Assembly (NCBI GenBank): GCA_036186865.1
Contig: AP025053.1
Span: 5,830,355-5,894,354 of the forward strand
DNA from: Eustoma russellianum
Lineage: Eukaryota > Streptophyta > Magnoliopsida > Gentianales > Gentianaceae
Direction of reading: 5' to 3'
DNA: 64,000 nt
Shown piece after piece: positions 10,986-19,000 of this stretch (position 1 is its first letter; each line of letters opens with the position of its first letter). Both the position numbers and the translations under genes were made by a program. The notes under the pieces were generated by a model that made no database searches, had not been told where the DNA came from, and saw only the letters and a list, made by a program, of their open reading frames with translations.

Positions 10986-11660
10986 TTGTACAGAAATTTG
11001 ATGCCAAAAGATGGGCAAGGCACAGCTAGTGCTTATGTGATCGTCGATTACGACGGCCAAAGCGGCGTACCAAAACAAAATTTCGAGATCTCAATCTTCA
11101 ATGGGATGAGAAAATTGAATTCCCGTTTCAAGATTCGGAATCCATGAGTACAGATATTCTAGAGCTTAGTGGTTATAATGATAAAAAGATCGGCAAGCGA
11201 AGCAATTTTCTTGGCAAATCGAAGATTTCTGGGAACACATTTGTTAAATCGGGTTCTGAAACTCTGGTTTACTATCCCCTTGAGAAAAGAAGCGTTGTTT
11301 CACAGGTTGGGCTTAAAATTAGCTATGTTGACCAAGAGATTGTTCCCCTGGCACCGTCGCAGGAGGAAAAACTCGTGGATACTGATCTTGTGACGGAGGA
11401 GAATCCAACGGAAAAAGCAGAGGAGGAAAAGGAATCAGAAGCTGTAGCAGAAGAAACCAAGAAAGAAGAAGAGAATAAACCACCCCAGGAAGCAAAAAAT
11501 GAAGAAAAACCATCGGAAAATCAAGAAACTCAAACTCCGGCGACGACAGAGCAACCGACGGCTGTCACAGAAAAATCTCCGATTACTCTGGAGAATACCC
11601 AAAAGTCGGCACAGCTCTGGAGCAACCGACGGCTGCGTGGATCTAAAGAGCACACATAAG
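10986..11660 (+). pseudogene. QUIRKY/MCTP-like first C2 domain, fragment with frameshift
   Basis: The translation follows the first C2 domain of plant multiple-C2-domain transmembrane proteins: NLMPKDGQGTASAYVIVDYD, then in a shifted frame RRTKTKFRDLNLQWDEKIEF, then TDILELSGYNDKKIGKRSNF and LGKSKISG. One missing base near 11053-11056 explains the frame change. After the C2 domain comes a long Glu/Lys/Pro-rich linker (about 11340-11600), typical of the QUIRKY-type subgroup. The start codon region and all later C2 and membrane segments are missing. The fragment ends near a repeated AAGTCGGCACAGCTC (about 11600 and 11658). It is not a functional protein. Confidence 0.65.
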
Positions 11661-12850
11661 TCGGCACAGCTCAGGGGTCGCAGGATGCCCTTCGACGCGA
11701 CGAAGAACTCAAGTCAGGATCAGTGAAGCATGACTATAGACGCTAAAGGTTGGGTACCTTAGCCACAAGCATCACTTCAGCCCAGTCACCTCACCACTAG
11801 TGCGGATCTCAGCCATTCCTCGTAGGTCAGCCATGGACCCAGCGCCCCCAACTTAGTCTGCTCAGCTCAGTAAGACAAGCACCTCATATAGCAAATACCT
11901 GCCACCTAAGTAGCTTAGCCATGCAACTTGATACGAAGCAACACATGACAGTCCTGCACAAACAAAACATGATACTTGGCACTCCCCCTCAACTCCTCAA
12001 CATGCATTGGCTGTCAAATAATACAAAAGGAAGCAATGATGCCCTTCAGCGGCTATGTTCAATGTATGAGCTAAAAAATCACATCTACAACACGGAAAAT
12101 AAGACAGTTTTCTCTAATATTCCAACATATAAACATGGTAAAATCTATAATTGACTTGAGTGTCAGAGGGTTTGCTCCGGGACCTCTACAATGTTCAACT
12201 TCTGCAGATTTCTAGGAATGTTAGTTTTGACAACAAACTGCGCATGTGCAAGACTTTGACAGCGTTATCCTCTTTTTGGATCATCTCTGATCCAAGTGAA
12301 GCTCCGACTTCGCCATCTGACGGTAGAAATAGGGTCAACCAGGCCTTAATTCACATTTTTCTTACTCAAACAAGCGTAATATCCCTTTAAAATGAGAAAA
12401 ACACTCAATACGTTGGTGAAAAATCTTCTCACCATCAATGATAGAGGAGAAATCCTAACCACCTGTCGAAGCTGGTATTCGACAAGCAGATCAAGCGTCA
12501 GAATGCTATCCAAAGGTTTACCCATGTAGAATACGATCAAGTCATAAAATACATGGCTCAATATATAAGTATCTTTTAAGACTTAGTCAACCAATTCAAA
12601 GGCAAGGACCCAGAGGCCCGTATACCACTCAAGACGTTCCTTACGACCATTGAGAAAGACAAGAATCTCAAGAGTGCTCCTCTCAACCAGGGGATGAGTT
12701 GATGGCAAATGATAAGGGTAAGGGTAAAAAAATGATATACTGAATACTTAGCCCCACTCAAAAAGTTCTTGAGCATGAGTCGCGTCATTCCAAGCACGTG
12801 CCACTGGCTCCTCTGCTCCACTACATCCGAGATAGGTTTGAGGATGAGTT
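11661..12850. other. Retroelement-like debris, unassigned
   Basis: No coherent protein can be read. A run ACTCCCCCTCAACTCC near 11980 resembles a reverse-complemented polypurine tract. Short segments near 12590-12660 may be upstream parts of the Tat-like gag that follows. I cannot name an element. Confidence 0.35.
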
Positions 12851-13440
12851 ATCCTTAGATCATTTCGAGTACATGCAGGCAGTACAGGAAAGCCCTTTTT
12901 TGAAGAAATTGCAGAGCATGCCGCCACAAACAGTTTTAAAGTGCCCAAAATAGATACTATGATGGCACATCTGACCCTATGGATAATCTCTTCCAATTCT
13001 AGACCGCGATTTGAAAAATGTTCCTCCATGTCCGCTAAGGTGTAAAACCTTTCCTGTATATTTGAAGGGAAATCTAAGAGATAGTTTCGAGAGTTGTCGT
13101 CTTAATCTATATTTTCTCTCCGATAATTGGCCCAAAGGTTCAATACACAATTTGTGTCTGACAAGCCTTTCGCTTGAAACACTTCACATTTGATGACTGT
13201 AAGGCAGAAGCCAGAAGAGTCGGTTTTGCATTATATGCAACGCTTCACTGATGAGTCCCTACAAATCAGAGATCACAATGATGAGGTTATGGTTGTTGCG
13301 TTTAGAAATAGGCTGAGGTCAGGTTGTCTCTTTTCTCAATTGGAGAATCCAAAGTCTCTGAGGGATTTTTTGAAAAAGGCCCAATAATTCAATCAAGAGG
13401 ATGAAACCAACAGGTTTAAAAGGGGAGTCGAGTCAGTCTA
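12851..13440 (+). pseudogene. Tat-lineage Ty3/gypsy gag remnant
   Basis: Joined from several frames, the region shows the usual Tat/Ogre gag landmarks: LQSMPPQTVLKCPKIDTYDG with TSDPMDNLFQF, a block like FRELSS before FNTQFVSDKPFA, then MTVRQKPEESVLHYMQRFTD and, further on, NPKSLRDFLKKAQ. Gag forms the particle shell of the element. At least three stops and two frame changes are visible and no pol follows. It ends near 13440 close to an oppositely oriented copia gag. Confidence 0.7.
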
Positions 13441-13488
13441 CGAGAAGCTTAGGCACAACAAATACAAATGCTTTTGAGTGCGTCAGCA

Positions 13489-14275
13489 TTAGGCGCCCCA
13501 TTTTTCCTTCTTGCTTGCCTTTTGCACATCACTTTTCTCCGCAAACTTTCGTTTCTTACCACCAGACTTGGTGGTGACAACATGTATAACCTCGTGCGCC
13601 TCATTCTTCAATCTTTCCTCCTCTTGCATGCAGTGCAAGATAAGTTCATTCACTGTCCATTTTTTCTTTTGGCAGTTACAACTGACCAGTAAGTGTTTGA
13701 ACTTAGGAGGCAAAGAAATTGAGAATCATGACAACCAGCATATCGTCATAGACATCTAATCTCATGTTTCTCAATTGAGAAGCAATGTGAATCATCTCTA
13801 GGATGTACTCCCTTATGCTGCCGTTTCCACGGTACTTTTTCGAGCATAATTTCTTTAGGAGATTGCCTGCCTCGGCTCTCTCATTCTTAACAAACCTTTG
13901 CTCGAGATCGGTCACAAATTCTTTGGCTGTCGTGGACTCAGAAATGTTTCTCCTGAAGCATTTGAGGATAGTCTTTTGCATGATCATAAGACGCATGCAA
14001 TTTGACCGTATCCAACGTGTCATGTGAGCTTTTTCCTCACTTGTGCTATCATCTGTTAGCACAGCTGGGCGGTCTATCTGCAACGTAGTGTATAGATCAG
14101 CAATTCCCAGAAAGATCTCGAGTTGATCTTTCCATTGCTTACAGTTTGAACCGTTCAATGTAGGAATGTCTTTAATGTTAGATATAATTGCTGAAAAGCA
14201 CACAAGAAACGGAAGTAAATACACAACTTTAAACTGCATAATAACTCCAAAATAAAAATAGAACCTTAATTCCAT
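13489..14275 (-). pseudogene. Ty1/copia gag remnant
   Basis: The minus-strand frame 14275-13703 begins near IKDIPTLNGSNCKQWKDQLE, a UBN2-type copia gag start, and continues through NISESTTAKEFVTDLEQRF and EYILEMIHIASQLRNMRLDV. The frame then shifts into 13713-13489 (PPKFKHLLVSCNCQKKKWTV, ELILHCMQEEERLKNE), a usual gag C-terminal stretch. There is no zinc knuckle and no pol. It may belong to the copia element whose LTR lies at 26398, on the same strand with the Tekay element nested between. Confidence 0.7.
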
Positions 14276-14364
14276 CTACCAATTGTCTTTCAACATTAGA
14301 GCTCTTTGGAGTCATCCCAATATCTTCCAACAATTAGGTGTAATGGTCAATGTGACGGCTCTCC

Positions 14365-14714
14365 AAGCATGGGTTAACCACCTTCCTTTGGGCCGATGAG
14401 TTAACCTATGCACTCAAAACTTCGACGTCGGGTCCATTTAGATCCATTACCATGCTCATATGTGCTTTCGACAATCACACCTTCCTTTGGGCCAGTCAAA
14501 GATTGCGTCCAACACATACGTGCCATTCGCGATCATAACAAGCATGTGTTAACCACTTTCCTTTGGGCCGATGAGTTAACCTATGCACTCAAAACTTCGA
14601 CGTCGGGTCCATTTGGATCTATTACCATGCTCATATGTGCTTTCGACAATCACACCTTCCTTTGGGCCAGTCAGTGATTGCGTCCAACACATACGTGCCA
14701 TTCACGATCATAAC
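14365..14714. repeat. Two tandem 175-bp units
   Basis: The stretch starting AAGCATG at 14365 recurs from 14540 with few changes, including CTTTGGGCCGATGAGTTAACC, the GACGTCGGGTCCATTT block and CTTTCGACAATCACACC. Each unit also has an internal echo, CCTTCCTTTGGGCC, twice. It lies just upstream of the minus-strand copia gag, so it may be part of that element's leader. No coding sense is apparent. Confidence 0.8.
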
Positions 14715-15022
14715 AAATATAGTGGTGATGATATGATTGCCGTACTTCAAGGGGATCATATTAAAGCCCTACATTTTCTAGGTCGCGTAACTTTATGGTT
14801 CTAAGTGATCCGCAGTTTGCTGACTGACCCCTTTGTATGTACCGTGCATGCTTGACCTCAACATACATTTTATTTTGCGTAAACCAATTTAAACTAGTTT
14901 GATTCCCTTTACGGCTCAAATAAGAACCAACTTGAACCAAGCTTGGTTCTCCTTAAGGTTTAAGAAAACAATATCTTTATCAATCAATTTAACAAGTGAT
15001 ATAACTTTATGATGAGTTATAT
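14715..15022. other. Left flank of the Tekay element
   Basis: This is AT-rich sequence without recognised genes. The last five bases, TATAT (15018-15022), are the left target duplication. Removing the element rejoins this with 25005 onward. Confidence 0.6.
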
Positions 15023-15252
15023 TGTTATGCCCCGCACCCTTCGTAGGGTAATTAAAAGACGAAGAAGAATTTTCGGGAATTAATGACGGTCAACGAGAAT
15101 TAAGTTAGGCATTAATATGAGGATTAATTAGAAATTAATGATGGATTTAATATTAGAAATTAATTATATTTAAATTAGAATTAAATAATTAAGTTATCCT
15201 TTAAGATAAATAGATAATAGTATGATTTAGAAACACCAAACTTTTCCCTGAC

Positions 15253-15260
15253 CATATATA
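15253..15260 (+). promoter_or_regulatory. TATA box of the Tekay 5' LTR
   Basis: CCATATATAAACTG is the best TATA match in the LTR and lies 230 bp from its start. It is repeated in the 3' LTR near 22714. The start site is inferred. Confidence 0.6.
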
Positions 15261-15869
15261 AACTGACAAAGCGTCAGTTTCTTCACTATTCAGAAACCAA
15301 CGACGCTTCCTCACAACCCTAGCCGTTTCTTCCAGGAGTAGAAGAAGACATCCTCCAAGAATTGATCCAGCCTTAGTTCGTTTCCCAATCCGACTTCGAG
15401 TAATCAAAGGCAAGTAATCTGTTTATAAGTTCTTACGTTTTGCGAAAGAAAACTGGCCTATTTTGATATCAAATTGGATCACCATGCAGTAGTTTCTCTA
15501 TGTGAATCTATGTGTGTTATATGTGTTTTGATTTTGAGATTTGGCCACTATATATTGAAAATCCTTTGTTGTTGTGGTTGATTACGTGAAATCTTGTCAA
15601 CCCCAATCCCTTGAATCCTCTCTTGTTGATTTCATTGTTGCGTGGGGTTTGAGGGTGAAAGGTGAGAACTTTGGAATGATAAGGTTGGGATGTTGGAGTT
15701 CTAGGCGTGAATCTTTGTTTGGTGTGTGTATAGTGTTCAATCTGTAGTTTAAGCATGAGATTATAGCAGGGATCAGGCTTGGATTGATTGGGATGAAGTT
15801 TGGGATCAATTGGAGTTATGGTTCTGCAGTTTCTGCAGAAATCGCAAAGTTTCTGTGCTGAAATGATGG

Positions 15870-16140
15870 ACATAGATCGATCGATGTGAGGGTATGATGT
15901 CCTCTGATGGACATAGATCGATCGATGTGAGGGGATGAAGTCACTTCGATCGATCGATGTAGGAAGGGCTGAGAGATCGATGTCCTCTGATGGACATCGA
16001 TCGATCGATGTGAGGGGATGAAGTCACTTCGATCGATCGATGTAGGAAGGGCTGAGAGATCGATGTCCTCTGATGGACATCGATCGATCGATGTGAGGGT
16101 ATGAAGTACATAGATCGATCGATGTGAGGGGATGATGTTC
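15870..16140 (+). repeat. 83-bp tandem array with ATCGATCGAT palindromes (5' LTR)
   Basis: Units marked by CCTCTGATGG begin at 15901, 15984 and 16067, a period of 83 bp. Each carries GATCGATCGATGT two or three times, often as the full palindrome CATCGATCGATCGATG, with GAGGGGATGAAGT between. The same array is at about 23331-23600 in the 3' LTR. A very similar arrangement occurs in the Sirevirus at 30541-30830. Confidence 0.9.
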
Positions 16141-16619
16141 CCCGGTTTTGTGGAAAAATAGAGAAAGAAAAAGGGAAGCTCGGGGAGTCTTTGGGTGACT
16201 TTAGAGACTTCTTAAGACCTGATTAAGGGTAGCCTAAGTCTTGGGAATCTGACCGAGGATGGTGAATCAATAATGGGAGACTTCCATGGGTTCTCAAACC
16301 GAGTTCCAACGTGAATGACTTAGGAGGGTTAGGAAATGAACGTACACGGTGTCTTAGAGTTCAATGAAGGAAAGATAGGGATACTCGCGTAGGCGGTGAA
16401 CTTTAGAATCAAAGGTATGTGTTGACGGGCTAGTTGAGGTCTAAGTGTTGACTAGTAAGCTACCGTACTCTTGCGTGTTACCTGTACTTGCGCATGTGAA
16501 TGTGAATTGCATATGTGATCGAGGAATGTGAATGAACAAGGAGTCTTGCATCATGGCACGTGCATTTGCATATTGATTTGAAAAGAAAGGTGCTTCGGCA
16601 CAGATTTGCGAAGGTGACC

Positions 16620-16838
16620 TGCAATGTAAACCGGGATGGAAATTTAAGCCGGGGCGCATGGTAGGGCACAAAAGACTGTAACGTAAACCGGGATGGAAAT
16701 ATAAGCCGGGGTGCGTTACAGGGTATAAAGTTGTCTGTAATGCTACTCGGGATGGAAATATAAGCCGAGGTGTATTACAGGGTATAAAGTTGTCTGTAAC
16801 GTAAACCGGGATGGAAATATAAGCCGGGGCGCGTTACA
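16620..16838 (+). repeat. Four tandem 44-nt hairpins, period 59 bp (5' LTR)
   Basis: Hairpins occupy 16620-16663, 16677-16720, 16736-16779 and 16795-16838, each with 15-nt arms around a loop GATGGAAATATAAG (one base differs in the first). The arms differ between units, yet pairing is kept by paired changes at arm positions 3, 6 and 12. The linker AGGGTATAAAGTTGTC is also conserved. The second copy is at about 24081-24299 in the 3' LTR. Confidence 0.85.
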
Positions 16839-17077
16839 GGGTATAAAGTTATATGAAGTGACCGGGCATTATGTCATGCATTGCACTGTTTTAAAAGAGA
16901 AAGTGTTCATGCATAAATGAATGAGTAGTGTAGTGCATATCTTGACATGCATCACGAGAGTCAATGTGTTACGAACGTGTGCGATACTTGATTGCCTATG
17001 AATTGTTAAATGTGAGCAATTTGTCGTACTTGCTTTACTGCGTTATTTAAATTTACATTTGGAAATTTACAAGACAT

Positions 17078-17263
17078 GTGCCCCTCAATTCCCTCAAGTT
17101 ATCTATTACTCATGTCTTGCCATGTGATGATCCCGTATGTCTTATAAGCGGGTTACTTGCTAGCGTTTTCGCTAAGGGTACTGCCTTTGATTTTGCAGAT
17201 GAACCCAGTTATGATATGATTTTCATTGAGGATGACGGCGAGTGGGCAGAATGGGATGCATAG
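17078..17263 (+). CDS. Small ORF in the Tekay LTR leader (61 codons)
   Basis: The ORF starts at ATG 17078 and ends with an acidic tail, EPSYDMIFIEDDGEWAEWDA. An identical ORF is at 24539-24724 in the 3' LTR. If transcription starts near 15280 it lies in the 5' leader, upstream of gag. I do not recognise the product. It could be a leader peptide, part of an alternative exon (TTTTGCAG precedes ATGAACCC inside it), or chance. Confidence 0.3.
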   Translation: MPLNSLKLSITHVLPCDDPVCLISGLLASVFAKGTAFDFADEPSYDMIFIEDDGEWAEWDA

Positions 17264-17539
17264 GACTTATGGAGAGAGTTGATTAGAGAGAGTTCTGTTA
17301 ATTCTGTTTCCTTATTGCACTGGAGGTTTTAGATGGCTGCCCCATATACATTTGAGTATTCTCGTTATCTTTGACGTATTGATTTGATGATTTAGATTTA
17401 TGGAGATATGTTTCCGCATTTGTTTCTCTTACGTCATTGATGATGTGTATTCGAGAGATGAGACGTCTTGTAGTCTTCTCAGTAAGCTACGACGGGTGAA
17501 CCGGTTCGGATTCCGTTGTCCGGGTCGGGGCGCTACAGG

Positions 17540-17551
17540 TGGTATCAGAGC
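17540..17551 (+). other. Primer binding site, initiator-Met tRNA
   Basis: TGGTATCAGAGC, two bases after the 5' LTR, is the usual plant LTR-retrotransposon complement to the 3' end of initiator methionine tRNA. Confidence 0.95.
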
Positions 17552-17812
17552 CTAGGCTTCAGATCTACCTCGGAAACCTAGGTTATGACATGTAGAGTCT
17601 TAAGTTATGATCTTCCCCTTAAGTTGATCTATTAGTTTAAGTATGCAATCTTAGATTTAAGCTTGATCTGGGATGGGTGTGTGCACGAGCGCGATTAGTG
17701 TAATCAAATAGATGTAATCATTTTAACTTGTGAACTATGCCTTATACCTCCTTATGGATCTCAAGTTTACTTTTGGAACTGCTCGACACTAATGCGCGTG
17801 ATCTTGCAGAAA

Positions 17813-18904
17813 ATGCCTCCTAGACGTGACAACCAAGGAAATGGTGGCAATGGGAACAATGACCCTCCACCACCACCACCTCCTGTCTTAGTTCCTCAAG
17901 CATTGATTGACACTATCACAGTGATAGCGCAAGGGGTTGCTCAGCAGCAGCAACAACCACAACAACCTCCTCCACCACCTCCTCAACAAGGCATCAGGTA
18001 CTATATTGGGGAAATGCGCAAGATGCACGCCCCAAACTTTGAAGGGACAACTGACCCAGAGGTGGCTGGGTTTTGGCTTGATGAGATAGAAAAATGCTTC
18101 AGGCTTGTACAAGTGCCTGAAGAACACAAGGTGGATGTAGCCACACCTTTTCTGAATGGCAGAGCGAATGCCTGGTGGAACGGCATTCTACCCAAGATGA
18201 CACCTCCCATCCAGTGGAGTCAGTTTGTGAAAGCCTACAAGGACTACTATGTGCCTGAGACCGCCGTTCTGGAAAAGATGAGACAGTTTGACAGGTTTGA
18301 GCAAGGGAGAATGACTGTTTCCGACTATGCGGATAGGTTCCACGCCTTGGGAAAATTCACACCCTTGGTTTTGGAAAACAACAGAATGAAAATGCTAAAA
18401 TTTGAGGAAGGACTGAACCCCCGCATACGGACTGCAATAGCGGGGTCAAGCTTGAAAACTTTTGAGGAGATGCTAGATGCCTGTTATCGCGTTGAGAGTG
18501 ACATGCGCAGGTCACAACCAAGAGAGGCTCGGGAAGAATCGAGCAAGAGGCCCAGAGTAGAGCAAAGTGGTAGTAGACCCGGACGTTGGGTCAAGATTCC
18601 TAGGAAAGGGCAGGCGGGGCCAGTGCAAAGGGCGCCGCAACTAAACCAATCTGATCAGCAAGCACCTGCAGAATGCCCACACTGCCATAAGAGACACGTG
18701 GGCGAATGTTATAAGGTAAAGGGAGCGTGTTTCAAATGTGGGAAGACGGGACATAGGATCAAAGATTGCCCTGAATGGAATACTAAACCTCAGGCAGCAG
18801 CAGGGCCGGCCCAGCAGCAGAGAGGCAGGCCTAATGCGAGAGTCCACGCGATGACGGACGCTGAAGTCCAGGAGGACGCAAACGTCGTGACAGGTACGAC
18901 TTAA
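17813..18904 (+). CDS. gag: Tekay gag (capsid, zinc knuckle)
   Basis: Gag packages the element RNA into cytoplasmic particles. I prefer the start MPPRRDNQGN at 17813; an in-frame ATG seven codons upstream is possible. The N-terminus is Asn/Gly-, Pro- and Gln-rich. The retrotransposon gag domain follows at about residues 75-230 (FEGTTDPEVAGFWLDEIEKC, then NAWWNG). A CCHC zinc knuckle sits near residue 305 (CFKCGKTGHRIKDC). The frame ends at TAA 18902-18904, but the last codons (VVTG) match the usual junction with protease. Splicing 18894-19000 would fuse gag to pol in frame. Confidence 0.9.
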   Translation: MPPRRDNQGNGGNGNNDPPPPPPPVLVPQALIDTITVIAQGVAQQQQQPQQPPPPPPQQGIRYYIGEMRKMHAPNFEGTTDPEVAGFWLDEIEKCFRLVQVPEEHKVDVATPFLNGRANAWWNGILPKMTPPIQWSQFVKAYKDYYVPETAVLEKMRQFDRFEQGRMTVSDYADRFHALGKFTPLVLENNRMKMLKFEEGLNPRIRTAIAGSSLKTFEEMLDACYRVESDMRRSQPREAREESSKRPRVEQSGSRPGRWVKIPRKGQAGPVQRAPQLNQSDQQAPAECPHCHKRHVGECYKVKGACFKCGKTGHRIKDCPEWNTKPQAAAGPAQQQRGRPNARVHAMTDAEVQEDANVVTGTT

Positions 18905-19000
18905 GTTTAATAATAGCAGCCTAAGTTGAATTTTAGCCTTTTAAGTTGATGATTAAATATGCTTTATATGAGACCTTTATGTGCTGCACTTTCATGATAG
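18894..19000 (+). other. Candidate intron between gag and protease (107 bp)
   Basis: Donor ACAG|GTACGA and acceptor TTCATGATAG|GTGTG bracket an AT-rich stretch. Removal gives ACA GGT GTG ATC, that is T-G-V-I, which continues the family's usual VVTG-x-x-LVN protease start. Gag and pol lie in different frames, and removal of 107 bases aligns them. This is read from sequence only; no transcript is available. Confidence 0.6.

Larger units (their letters stand above)
15023..17537 (+). repeat. 5' LTR of the Tekay element (2515 bp)
   Basis: It runs from TGTTATGCCCCGC to GGGGCGCTACA, followed by GG and the primer site. TATA at about 15253 puts the transcript start near 15280, so roughly 2.2 kb of the LTR would be a transcribed leader. 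It contains an 83-bp tandem array with ATCGATCGAT palindromes, a 59-bp hairpin array and a 61-codon ORF. Confidence 0.95.

Noticed and set aside
15517..15873. 118-codon minus-strand ORF, repeated at 22978-23334
   Set aside because: It is antisense to the Tekay LTR and repeated only because the LTRs are identical. The composition is Pro/Asn/His low complexity with no domain pattern.
15870..16140. CRISPR-like regularly spaced repeats
   Set aside because: The repeats are palindromic, the spacers repeat too, and the array lies inside a plant LTR.
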